NCBI GenBank assembly: GCA_029962745.1 | Contig: JAPZVO010000025.1 | Span: 127,520-191,519, forward strand | DNA length: 64,000 bases | Reading direction: 5' to 3' | Origin: Echinometra lucunter | Taxonomy: Eukaryota > Echinodermata > Echinoidea > Camarodonta > Echinometridae | In this document: piece by piece, positions 21,176-32,336 of the stretch | Numbering within the stretch: the first letter of the stretch is position 1 | Layout of the letters: each line of letters opens with the position of its first letter | Made by a program: the position numbers and the translations under genes | The notes under the pieces: generated by a model | What the model was told of the DNA's origin: nothing | Seen by the model: only the letters and a program-made list of their open reading frames with translations | Database searches by the model: none

Positions 21176-23605
21176 CAATTACCATGCCTCAATGAATTGT
21201 CCACAATCATGGAAGATCATAAGGTGGACATCGTGACCATCACCGGAACATGGTTAAGCCCAGAAGTACCGCTAGATATGTTTTCATTACCAGAGTTTTG
21301 CTTATATTCAAGACCCAGAGAACATAGATCAGGGGGAGGAGTCGCAGTCTACACGAAACACCATCTTCAAGCGAGGATAATCGAAGTACCTACACCGAAA
21401 GGAGTTGAAGCCTTATGGATATACATGAGACCTCAAAGACTACCAAGGGAAATCAGCGGACTAATACTTTGCATCATATACTTCCCTCCAAGGAATCCAA
21501 ATAAGCAGGAGTATATCGACCACCTACTATCTACCCTAGACAATCTTTTGCTTCGTTATCCAGAGTCAGGAATTTCAGTAGTAGGTGACTTCAGTGATTT
21601 AGACATTAACTTTTTACTTGAAATTAATAAGTTTAAACAAGTTGTTACACAACCAGCTCGAGAGTCTAATATTCTTGATAAGATTGTAACCACTATGGAC
21701 TCATTGTACCAAGAAACCATGATCTTAGCGCCTATTGGCATGAGTGACCATAACTGTATTCTTTGGATACCAAAAGAAAAGGTGTATCGTAGTAATCGAG
21801 TCAAGAAAAGAATTGTTCGCCCAATTCTTGACAGAGGCAAAAGAGCTTTTGGTAGTTGGTTAACTCAATTTACGTGGGAAGAAATGTATAAGGAAGATGA
21901 TCCATCTATGAAATGTCAAATGTTATTGGATATTATCACGTCTCATTTAGACATCCATATTCCGACAAAAGAGATTCGAATGCATTGTAGAGATAAGCCT
22001 TGGATCGATGCTGAAGTTAAAGATGTCATACGTCAAAGACAGCAAACTTTTAGCAATAACTCCAAGACTTTGTGGCGTTACTTAAGAAATAAAGTTATAC
22101 GTCTAATTAAACGCAGGAAAATTTCATACTATAATACTATAGTTCGAAACTTAAAAACTGTTAACCCAGCAGCGTGGTATAAACAAATTCGCATTCTAAC
22201 AAATAATGAAAAAAAGCACAGTCCAATTCCAATTCCAAATATTAATCCGACCGATCCTGATAATTTAAAGAAATTGCTAACTATATTAACCAACATTTTT
22301 TGACTGTGGCAAATGATCTCCCAGGTCTTGACAGGAATGATTTACCTGCTTACCTACCAGCTCACAAAACCTGTCCCACTGTACAACCTTACAAGTATAT
22401 AGACAATTGAATACCTAGAACCAACAAAAATCTGGCATAAGTGACGACTTACCCGTTCGAATCCTTCGTGAATTTGTTCTGGAATTGTGTTTACCGCTCA
22501 CTGATATCTTGAACAACTCCTTTTATGTGTCTGTTGTACCACATCAGTGGAAACGCTCTAAGATTATACCCATTCCTAAATGTATGCCAGGAAGAGTGCA
22601 GAATTTAAGACCCATAGCACTAACTAGTTATTTTGCAAATATAGCAGAGTCGTTTGTATGTAAATGGTTATTAGAAGATATTTCGAAACATATTGATGTC
22701 AAGCAATATGGAAACCGCAAAGAACTATCCACAAATTATTACTTAGTTCGATTACTCCACCAAATATATGAAAAAGTAGAATATTCTCAGTCTATATCTA
22801 CACTCATCATGCTCATATTTACTGATTTTTCAAAAAGCGTTTGACAGAATAGATCACAATATCCTTGCCAAAAAGTTACTTACCCTTCAAGTAAGACCTT
22901 GCCTCATTTCATGGATTTTAAGCTTTCTGGATTGGTCGATGTCACGTGCAGGTATGGCTCAAGGTACAAAATTAGGCCCAATCCTCTTTCTAATTATGAT
23001 TAATGATGCATGTAATAACTCCGAAGTTCCATATTTCAAATATGTTGATGATCTCATGTTAGTTGAAAGCCATAAACAATCACAACCATCTAAATTACAA
23101 AATGCTCTGTCTGATTTCCACCAGTGGTTAGTCTGCAATAATATGACACTTAATCCATCTAAATGTCACTGTATGCATGTTACTTTTTCGAAAAACATTG
23201 TTGAACAGAGACAGATTTTCATTGGTAATGAAAGTTTGGAGACGGTGCAAATAGCTAAGATATTAGGAGTCATTGTACAGTCTAATTTAAAATGGGATAG
23301 TCACATATCTGATCTCTTATGTCGTAGTAACAAGAAACTTTAAATGCTTCGTTGTCTCAAGACATAAAGATTACCACTATGTGATTTAATAACGGTTTAC
23401 AAGGGATACATTCGCCCAATATTGGATTTTGGAGTACCATTTTTTAATGGAAATTTAACATAAAGCCAAATCTCAAGTTTAGAACGCATTCAGAAAAGAG
23501 CATGAAGAATTATGCTAGCTGATCAATACATTAACTATGCCAATGCTCTGGAAGTATGTACGTTACAATCTTTGTCTGGAAGACGAAAACAATTGTGTAT
23601 AAACT
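21176..23605 (+). pseudogene. Non-LTR retrotransposon ORF2 relic (endonuclease plus reverse transcriptase)
   Basis: The plus-strand frame to 22303 carries an AP-endonuclease: VDIVTITGTWL (usually E before TW), GGGVAVYTK, VVGDFSDLD (usually GDFN) and MSDHNCILW. The KPWI linker follows. After frameshifts near 22300-22480 the RT continues with WKRSKIIPIPK, RPIALTSYF and FTDFSK (frameshift at about 22838). Further on are QGTKLGPILF, KYVDDLM, LNPSKCH and AKILGVIVQ, then stops from 23341 onward in the RPILDF region. It is related to the copy at 6179-8401. The first about 38 residues of the open frame from 21062 are antisense Gypsy sequence, so the LINE is 5'-truncated at the Gypsy junction. The 3' end is lost near 23605. 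Inactive. Confidence 0.88.
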
Positions 23606-23771
23606 TTATTTTTTTTTTCCCGGAAAGTTAACTTTGCAGCAATGTGGAAAAATGAGCATATGATTTTCAAACCATTTTGATAATCCTCAATATTGTTATT
23701 ATCATTGTAATCATCACATCATCTTTGCTCATTTTTAATGAAATTGTTTCCATTATATTTTGTAAATATAG
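23606..23771. other. Unassigned DNA between LINE relic and EGF-like exon
   Basis: AT-rich and possibly intronic; it ends in TTTGTAAATATAG, a plausible splice acceptor. Confidence 0.35.
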
Positions 23772-23857
23772 ACGCGGATGAATGTGCTGCCGACCCTAAT
23801 CAATATGATGCCACAAACGGAGCTTGGATATTAACATTGTTGTGTTCAATTATGTGA
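23772..23857 (+). CDS. Candidate EGF-like terminal exon (partial or decayed)
   Basis: After an AG at 23770-23771, and assuming phase 1 as in the exon at 25053, the frame reads DADECAADP then NGAW and reaches TGA at 23855-23857. D-x-DEC is the usual opening of a calcium-binding EGF-like domain. However, the second and third cysteines are missing and only one further Cys occurs before the stop. AATAAA at 23888-23893 lies 31 bases beyond, so it could be an alternative last exon. It could equally be a dead EGF exon or chance. Confidence 0.25.
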
Positions 23858-23887
23858 ATTTTGATAACTGATGAACCAGCTGGTATA

Positions 23888-23893
23888 AATAAA
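23888..23893 (+). promoter_or_regulatory. AATAAA polyadenylation-type signal
   Basis: Canonical hexamer 31 bases after the stop of the candidate terminal exon. Such hexamers are frequent in AT-rich DNA, so its use is unproven. Confidence 0.25.
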
Positions 23894-24084
23894 GCTTTGA
23901 ATACTGGTTAGATCATTTTGTAGAAATTGTCTTCACCGTTAGTTGATGTAATGCAGGAATGGTAAATATGTTGGTAAATATGTGCTTGTCATAATTTGTG
24001 GATGTTAAGCGGGATGAGGTATCTAAAGGTGTGTGTGTGTGGGGTGGGTGTATATGTGCATGCATGCTTGAAAATTTTGAATTC

Positions 24085-24570
24085 ACTGTCAAAGTAGTGA
24101 AAATATCCCATTTAAAATGAATTCATTTCACTCATATGAGGAGCCAAAATTCACTCTCTAAAAGACTCAAAATTCATTCTATAAGGAGTGATGTGCTTCC
24201 ATATGATGGCCTGTATATTAAACATTGATTTTGCCTGAAACTAAGACTAGTACCACTCTCTCGAAGAGCTAAAATTCACTCTCGAAAAGACTTAAAGTTC
24301 ACTCTAAAAAGAGTGATGTGATTCCATATGATGGCCTGTATATTAAATATTAATTTTGGCTGAAACTAAGACTACTACCACTCTCTCGAAGAGCTAAAAT
24401 TCACTTTCAAAGGAGTGAAGATTCCCAATTTAAAAATATTTTCACTCTTTTAAGGAGCTTAATTTCACACTCAAAAGATGGACAGTTCACTCCAAAAAGA
24501 CGGAATTGTTTCACTCTCTAAGGGAGCTAAACATTTAAGCTTCAAATTTCACTCCGAAAGGACTGGTCCC
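24085..24570. repeat. TTCACTCTC-rich tandem repeat
   Basis: Many AAATTCACTCTC, AAAAGACT and AAGGAGTGA words recur. A longer unit (GTGATGTG-TTCCATATGATGG to the CTCTCGAAGAGCTAAAATT phrase) is repeated with 125-bp spacing (24188 and 24313). TCACTC and GAGTGA words make it partly self-complementary. Probably an intronic minisatellite. Confidence 0.7.
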
Positions 24571-24864
24571 TCATCACATTACTTGAGGAGCGGGAAAATG
24601 AGCGATAATTAGCTCTTTTGCATTTACAGATTACGAACAGTGACGGATCTTACATATGTTACCATGAGAATTTGAGGGAGTTTTACTTCTGCGTACAGGC
24701 TGGTCAGTAGTTCTCCTGGGAACTTGAATCCATGTCGCTTTCGGGTTAAAGGGCTGATTATTGTATATGACTGGTGATGCGGCTTGGAGGAGGGGGGGGG
24801 GGGATGTTTGCATCGATATTTGAATTGAGGTTGAATTAAGGTTGTCAGTTCGACTACAATCGAC

Positions 24865-25303
24865 AATTAGACCATATTTTTTAAGAAAGAGTAAACTAAG
24901 CTGGATTTTGTACGGAAATGTACATTGTAATGGTAAATCCACCGATTTTCTAAAGTTGTTACAATTGTGTTTCTATTTGCTTTCTACCTCTATAAAAGAT
25001 ATCCCCTTGAAAAGAAACCAGTGAAGAGATTTTATTCATTCTCAAATTATAGATATTGATGAGTGTGCCCCCACTCCTTGTATGAACGGCGGAACGTGCA
25101 CAGATGGGGTTAACATGTACACTTGTACCTGCGTTCCTGGCTACACTGGAGCAGATTGTTCAACAAGTATGTCTTCTTTCTTTGCTTGAACTGTTGGCTC
25201 AGTATTCTAATTGATTGTGAAATAGAGGTTTCTTATATCCTACAAGGAAGTTTTTCATGTTCTGGTTCCAAGAGAGAAAGAGAAAAAAACATACATTTGT
25301 TGA
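24865..25303 (+). repeat. Tandem intron-exon unit, copy 1 (439 bp)
   Basis: Starts AATTAGACCATATTTTTTAA and recurs from 25304 after exactly 439 bases. It contains the 3' part of an intron (24865-25052), the EGF-like exon 25053-25166 and the 5' part of the next intron. Tandem duplication of such units is how EGF-repeat genes grow. Confidence 0.75.
25053..25166 (+). CDS. EGF-like (calcium-binding type) exon of an unidentified gene
   Basis: Bounded by AG at 25051-25052 and a good donor (A|GTATGT) at 25167. At 114 bases, phase 1 at both ends, it encodes one whole EGF-like domain of 38 residues. Cysteine spacing is C-x4-C-x5-C-x8-C-x-C-x8-C. DIDEC with the [12 protein letters not shown] region fits the calcium-binding and Asp/Asn-hydroxylation consensus. 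CMNGGTC fits the POFUT1 O-fucose consensus, while the O-glucose site is absent (P where Ser is needed). Such domains occur in extracellular or membrane proteins such as Notch and fibropellins. The host gene cannot be named from one exon, and the rest lies outside the window or in the adjacent gap. Confidence 0.85.
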
Positions 25304-25526
25304 AATTAGACCATGTTTTTTAAGAAAGAGTAAACTAAGCTGGATTTTGTACGGAAATGTACATTGTAATGGTAGATCCACCGATTTTCTAAGGTTGTTA
25401 CAATTGTGTTTCTATTTGCTTTGTACCTCAATAAAAGATATCCCCTTGAAAAGAAACCAGTGAAGAGATTTTATTTATTCTCAAATTATAGATATGAAAG
25501 AGTAAACTAAGCTGGATTTTGTACGG
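25304..25526 (+). repeat. Tandem intron unit, copy 2, broken before its exon
   Basis: Near-identical to 24865-25052 through the acceptor AG at 25490-25491. After four exon-like bases it jumps to GAAAGAGTAAACTAAGCTGG, a third copy of the intron, and then meets the gap. The expected second EGF exon is missing, either by deletion or by misassembly at the contig end. Confidence 0.75.
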
Positions 25527-26026
25527 NNNNNNNNNNNNNNNNNNNNNNNNNNNNNNNNNNNNNNNNNNNNNNNNNNNNNNNNNNNNNNNNNNNNNNNNNN
25601 NNNNNNNNNNNNNNNNNNNNNNNNNNNNNNNNNNNNNNNNNNNNNNNNNNNNNNNNNNNNNNNNNNNNNNNNNNNNNNNNNNNNNNNNNNNNNNNNNNNN
25701 NNNNNNNNNNNNNNNNNNNNNNNNNNNNNNNNNNNNNNNNNNNNNNNNNNNNNNNNNNNNNNNNNNNNNNNNNNNNNNNNNNNNNNNNNNNNNNNNNNNN
25801 NNNNNNNNNNNNNNNNNNNNNNNNNNNNNNNNNNNNNNNNNNNNNNNNNNNNNNNNNNNNNNNNNNNNNNNNNNNNNNNNNNNNNNNNNNNNNNNNNNNN
25901 NNNNNNNNNNNNNNNNNNNNNNNNNNNNNNNNNNNNNNNNNNNNNNNNNNNNNNNNNNNNNNNNNNNNNNNNNNNNNNNNNNNNNNNNNNNNNNNNNNNN
26001 NNNNNNNNNNNNNNNNNNNNNNNNNN
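25527..26026. other. Assembly gap, 500 N
   Basis: Exactly 500 undetermined bases inside the tandem EGF-intron array. Further EGF exons may be hidden or collapsed here. Confidence 0.99.
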
Positions 26027-28118
26027 ATTCATTTCCTACATGAATAATTGAGCCCAACCCATGGCCCTAAACTTTCTTCTCATTTTTGCTATTTTCTATA
26101 CTGCGTGCTGACTCAAGCATGACGTAACGGGATTGGCAGTGGAATGGAAATGGCTAAGCTTGCCAAACATCATTTACCATGTTTACAGTACTAAACTCGA
26201 TCAAAGATAGATAATGTACGTCTATGGATAAAAGATTTCTTTTCAGTCCTATGTGCTTAGTTAAGGGTGAAAACTTTTATCAAAGGGCGTAAAATGGTCA
26301 CCATGTATGTATCCGGCAAACCCGTCGATGCAAACCATGCTTTTACCTCTGTTTTAATGCGCAGAGCGATTGCATTTCTTTTGACGAAATTTCAATATGG
26401 TTTTATATTTCCGTCTTCATTCCGTGTTCACTCAATCTTGTAGTATTTAATACCAATTCAGAAAGTCATTGACACCTCTTAAAATATCGTTCTCGTGAAA
26501 TTTTTTGAAAATTTAACTGACAGGCCTGCACTATTTTTTCCCCTCTTTCTTGGTCGTGTGCTCAGTCAACCGTGAAGTAATCAGAACTCAAAACCTATCT
26601 TTTCCAGCAACTTTACTGAGGGAGCCGGGTGCCTCTTAATGTTCCTACAGATAAATGACGTTATTTAAATGCTGTTAATCATCTTCATCATCATCAAAAG
26701 CAGCAATGATAGGGCCCCTCAGAAGGTGTTAATTGGTTAATTAGTTAATTAATTAACCCTTCCGGTGACTTCCGGTAAACAATAGGGAAGCAGAAATAAG
26801 TTGATGAGTTATAATTCCGGTCTTGGAAGTTGTTAATGAGGGTGTGTGCATCCGGAGGATGATAGATGGGGTGGGAGGTGACACATTGGGCCCACCACTG
26901 ATGGTGGGCCTTTCCTGAGGGGCTGCCAACATAATTTTATGAAACATTTTCAGGAGCAAGAGGGGAGGAGCAACCTGAGTGTGCATGCCTGTGTTGCCAA
27001 AGCGCATTTATACAGTTGACCAATGAGAATGGGAGGATTTTGATAGGGAAAGTGACATCACCTTGTTGCACACGCAGCTATTGGATGGAGGTAAATCATT
27101 GGCAAAAAAAAAGAAAAAAAAAATGAGGGTACAGAGTAGTAATAATAGCAGTGAGTGTGGTCACGGCCATAGACTGTGCACATGAAAATGTTTATACTTA
27201 TCTCCATAGAATCGGGTATGAAAATATTGATGCAGATAATATTTTCAATCAAAAAGTGACTTATTATACATCTTTCTACTTTTTTACTGTAGATGTTTTG
27301 ATTGAACCTTTTCTTTAGAATTTTGTCATTTCGCGGGCATTGTTTGTCTGGACGATGAAAAGGTGTTGCATTATTCCTCTGTCTATATCTTAGAACTTTT
27401 CTTTCCATACAGGGTCATCAAATAAAGCAACACGGAACGGCTATTTATCTGTCTTGTGATAGACTATGTATTATAGGCTTACGTCTCCCATGGCAATGGC
27501 AGAAAAGCATACTGTATTGGTATCAAGATTTGTATTTCATAATGTTTGTGTGTCAATATGTGTTGATGTTGTGTTTGTTTTTCGTTACCTCTAATTGCGA
27601 TCATGATGCTTCTTTTTGATCGTATCTTCACTCTGTAGAACACTCTCCAAGTCATATACCGATTCAAGTTTGTCTTTTACTTTGACCCATTCACATCGCT
27701 GCTTTATTTAGACTCTCTCACAATGCTCTGTTATATTCACCACTGGACTTTATCATATTATCATAATGCCACTTTATTTGGACTCTCTCACACAGTGTCA
27801 TACCCACCATTCACGTTTTTGACGGTAAAAATGGCACATCGAGCATCGGCTGGTTCCACTGAGCTAAAACCAGATGCATACTAGATGGGCCTTCTCACCC
27901 AAAGCCCACAAGCACCAACACATATGGGCCACATAGCATTGCATCCTGGACTTGAAAATCGATTATAAATATCCATGAACGATAAAAATGACGAGATATT
28001 TGTTGAAATGGACATTTTACATTCAAACTTTAGACTTTACACAATAATTTCACCTTGAGCTGTAATGCAAAATGTATCTGAATTTAGACAAATTATCCTG
28101 CACGTCATTCAGACATTT
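26027..28118. other. Unassigned DNA
   Basis: No recognisable gene. A short perfect hairpin (GGCCCACCA, loop CTGA, TGGTGGGCC) lies near 26889-26910. A short imperfect direct repeat (ACTCTCTCACA-type) occurs near 27705 and 27775. Short open frames at 26753-27007 and 27058-27408 lack any known motif. Confidence 0.45.
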
Positions 28119-30778
28119 AATTCAATGAGGTAGGCCTCCTTTTATGTCGAATTTGACAACTAGTATTTTCATCCGTTTTAAAAGTAGTGCAATCTAGTCC
28201 CTTTATAGAATAGTAGATGAAAAGTGTTCAGTAGATAGTTGTAGTTAGTAGGATTATAGGCACAGGATGTACGATTCAGGGCCATATGCTGATTTTTTTT
28301 CCTGGAGAGGCAAGACGGTTGAAAATTTTTGAAGAAACTCACAAGGGCAGATTGCACTTTGAAAAGTGAAATGTGAAAAGTCAAATGTTGACATATTTGA
28401 GAAATGCATGAACAGGTACACTGCCGAAAAATCGTATTTCGGGCACTTCAAGATGTGGCCAAGACAGCACCTGGTTTTTATCTTAGCCGATATAAACCAT
28501 GTATATCCCGTATGGGCTACGGATGGGCATTTCTAGATGGGGCCAGGATAGTGAGAAGTATACGGGGTTCCCCTGGTTTATGTCTGGGCCCATATGTACC
28601 ACATATATCCCATACAGGTTACAGATGGCCCACATATACTTATTACCATCTTGGACCCAGATGAAAACACAATATTCAAAACAAGCGGGGTCCATTCGGG
28701 AACCCTGATGCAAAGGTTATCTAGAACGTGTTTTGATCTGGGTCCTATATGGGCCCCATGTGGTTTCAAGATCAGGTTTTCATGTGGTTTGAATATGGGC
28801 CCCACATGGTTTTAAGATCCTGCTTCCGTCTGGGTCCTATATGGGCCCCATATAGTATCAAGATCGTGTTTTCACGTGGTTTCTATATGGGCCCCACGTG
28901 GTATCATAATTGTGCTATCATGTGGGGCCCATATGGATCCCATATACCCCATATGGGTCCCATACACCATTTGGACGGGGATCCCGAATGTGCCCCACGC
29001 GGTTTGAAGAACGTGTTTTCATCTGGTTCCTATATGGGACCAAACGTGGCTTCAAGATTGCTCTTTCATCTGGGTCCTATATGGGCCCATTGGTTTAAAA
29101 ATCATGCCTTCATGTGGGGTTCATGTTGATCCAATATACCACATAATGGGTCCCATACACCATTTGCACTTGGGTTCCCGAATGGGCCTCATGTGGTTTG
29201 AAGATCGTGTTTCCATCTCGGTCCTATATGGGCCCCATATGATATCCAGCTCGTGGTTTTATCTGGGTCATTTTTGGGCCCCACATGGTATCGAAATCAT
29301 GTTTACATCTAGGTGCTATATGGCCCCCACATGGTATCAATATCGCGTTTCATCTGGGTCCAATATGGGAATTACATGGTATCAAAAACTTGCCGTCGTG
29401 TGGGGCCCATATGGATCCCACCTCCCCCATGTGGGTCCCATACACCATTTGCACCAGAGTTGCCGAATGGGCCCCACATGGTTTGAAGATTGTGTTTCCA
29501 CCTGGGTCCTATATGAGGCCCAGATAGTATCTGAATTGCATTTTCATCTGGGTCCTATTTGGGCCCCCACATGGTATCTAGATCGTGTTTGGAGATCGTT
29601 TGGAGAAAACGAATGTGAAAATGCATTTCCACATATTCCTCCATTGTCAGCAGCTTTTATCATCATCTAGTCTAACTGAATAGTGGTCTAGATAACATCC
29701 TGAAAGATAAAAACAAGTTAAAGTTCGAAAATAAAGAAATGTATGCCCCGCTTAACGTGATTAGTTAGCATTCCTTACTTTGTGACGCTTGACCTATGAA
29801 CTGCGGACTCTTAATTCGAACGTGGCTTGAATTGTAGTTTCATCTACCCACACACACTTAATTTTTGCAATCCGTTCAATATCTTTGAAGTTATCATGTG
29901 GAAACTTTTTCACATATTGTAATGAGTTGTGACTTTTGACCTTTGATCTGCGGACTCCGGATTCGAAGTTGACATGTATTTAGTGTCATTTACATACACA
30001 CCAAAAATATTCAAATCCGTCCGACACAGTTATAGCGCAGAAACCAATTATTCATGACGGACGGACAGACGAAAGAACGAATTGAAGGGCGGATGGACTG
30101 GGCCTACCATAATTAGTGCCCTATGACTTTGTCTGCAGGGGCAAAAAAAATTTAAAATAATAATAAAAAAAAAAAACTATAAAAATGAGAACTGAAATCA
30201 CTTTCAGATTTTCTCCTTTCAAATAATCACTAAGTGTTTCTAAAGAATTTCTATAACAGAAATTTCATCTGCAGGTCCTACCTATTATTATTTGTCTTTC
30301 AAAATGTTTATTTACGCATCGGACAATAATTTGCATAAATCTTGATCAAAAAAGAAAAGAAACTAGTCATCCCTTTTTTATAGGTCAACGCATCCTACCC
30401 CAATCTTTTCTATTTTAACTCTTTTCCTTCTTCAATCTCCTCTCAGTCCCTTATTTCTTGTCCCTCCGTTTAGCTCTTCATCCTTCCCTTCTTCTTTTTC
30501 CAATCCTCCTCCTTCCTCATCTTTCCTTTTCTGGTTCTCCCCCTCCCATCCGCCCTCCTGTCCTCGTCATCTCTGAATGCACTAATTTTTCTTTTTCCTT
30601 ATGCAGATTTCTCTTTACCCCTCCCCTTTTCTTGTCCCAGTTCTAGTAGCCACCCTTTCTCTCATTCCCATATTTTGAGTAAATCCCACCTTGTTCAATA
30701 TTCTTAATCTGAAATTATTTATCATAAAATCACCTGTATTCACCAGTTTTATTGTGTTCTCTCTCTCTCTCACACACC

Positions 30779-30786
<8 letters not shown>
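28119..30786. repeat. Duplicated segment, copy B
   Basis: Counterpart of 13623-17041 in the same orientation. It holds fewer 100-bp units (28440-28660), the 46-bp minisatellite (about 28700-29590), the GACGGACGG-type repeat (about 29735-30145), the pyrimidine tract and the CT/CA microsatellite. A fusion at about 29590 skips roughly 265 bp present in copy A. Confidence 0.85.
28700..29590. repeat. 46-bp minisatellite, copy B
   Basis: Units at 28741, 28787, 28833 and 28879 show an exact 46-base period (GGTCCTATATGGGCCCC or close variants). Longer variant units contain CCCATACACCATTTG and CCCGAATG-GCC phrases. Non-coding. Confidence 0.88.
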
Positions 30787-30824
<38 letters not shown>

Positions 30825-31234
30825 GAAAAAGGCTTTCAAAGTACGCCATTTATAGTTTTAACTTCATTTTAAAATCTTTTTTAAAACATGAAGTTGGAAC
30901 TATATATGTATATAAAATTGCGTATTTTTACTGTCTTCTTTTACTTCTCATACTACCCGAATTGCAACATGTGGGAAATTCAGCTATACGGTATACATTA
31001 ATGTCTCAATGGAGTCTTTATCCATTTATGTTCTCTCCCTCATTTTCTCTTTATATCTATTCAGATATTTATACATATTCCGATTTAGCAAATAAACTTG
31101 AAGAAGGCCAGGAGCCGAAAGCTTGTGAATACAGCTAGTTGATCTGTTTCATTCTGTTCCATCATACCTGTTCACATATCTCAATGTAACATGGTTCACC
31201 CGAACGGTATACATCCACACTTCTCTCACTATAT

Positions 31235-31270
<36 letters not shown>

Positions 31271-31560
31271 CTATCTCATATCAGAGAGAGAGAGGGTTTT
31301 GTTATGTTTTTTTTTTTTTTTTTTTTGGGGGGGGGGGGTTTACACACGAGCTTTGGCAAGATATATTCTTGAATTACATTGGATCGAAGAGGGGAAAATA
31401 ACGTCTGAGTACGTTCGTCTTTTTTTTAAAAATACAAAATATGTAGCAAAACTTTAACAAACACCAACATTTATCACCCTCAATTAAAGAGTTGTAGCAT
31501 AGTCCAGTTTTAGCAAAGAATTCTGTACGATGCATGAAACCACCATCAACACATAACGAT
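30787..31560. other. Microsatellites and unassigned TE-like DNA
   Basis: (TA)n at 30787-30813, (CT)n at about 31229-31267 and a T-run followed by a G-run at 31308-31339. AAGGCCAGGAGCCGAAAGCT near 31104-31123 resembles a phrase often seen at retroelement 3' ends. No gene. Confidence 0.45.
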
Positions 31561-31574
31561 TTAAAAAAAACCCC

Positions 31575-32336
31575 ACCGTTTTAACTGTGTTTTAAGTTCT
31601 GTTATAACTTCTGTTGTAAGTCATTGATTTGCAACACCATAAAACAGTCTTTAAACGGTATTCAGAGAACTGTTTTAACGGTGTTGTAAGTCATCAAAAG
31701 ATATTATCCAATGGGGAAAGTCGTTAGAGATGAGTTTAAGCTGACTAAGCCAATAAGATCGCTGCCTGGGGAAGGGGTGCGTGAAATGTGTGAACTTATA
31801 TAATCGCGTTGTAATGAGCGCATTAGTTTGCGCTTAGTTTCTTGCTTTAATTCAGATGTGATGATGTGACAGAATTAGTTGTGCAAATCATCTCTGATAT
31901 TATCGCGGACAGTTGTCAAATTTCTCCACCCGAGGCAAAAATTCTTTCGAAATGTTGTTTCGGCAATAAAAGCAAGGTTTATTGGATCTCGTTATCCCCC
32001 TCATTCCAACCAAAAACATTTATGAGCGAGAAAAATTGCCGCCATGACATACCGCATGCAAAGTTAAAACACCTCCCACCCTGTTTTATCTCATGAGCAT
32101 AAAATGTCAGGCGGAAAGAATTAAAACAGGTCTTCAGAATACCCTGTTAGTACATATGGTATATTTACGCGCTTGTGCACGACTCGCGCCAGGCATGCAA
32201 ATTAAGATGGCGCGGTTAGAAAGATAAAATAAAACTAAAAAAAACAAAAGTTAAAACAGAGATAAAACGGTGTTCAGAATACCGATTTGCTAAAACAGAC
32301 TTAAAACAGAGTTAAAACAGTTTCAGAATACCACCC
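31575..32336. mobile_element. Putative non-autonomous DNA transposon
   Basis: The left end ACCGTTTTAACTGTGTTTTA is matched in inverse at the right end (about 32295-32325). A second pair of words (GGTATTC-GA-CTGTTTTAAC and inverse) lies just inside. Ends rich in GTTTTAAC and GGTATTCTGAA are common in marine-invertebrate MITEs (recalled). The interior holds one 76-codon open frame (31866-32096) with CC and H/C residues but no family I recognise. Superfamily uncertain. Confidence 0.5.

Noticed and set aside
31104..31140. Second hammerhead-like string (TTGAAGAAGGCC...GCCGAAAGC)
   Set aside because: The core would need C at the first position of CUGANGA and no stem III with a UH cleavage site can be drawn.
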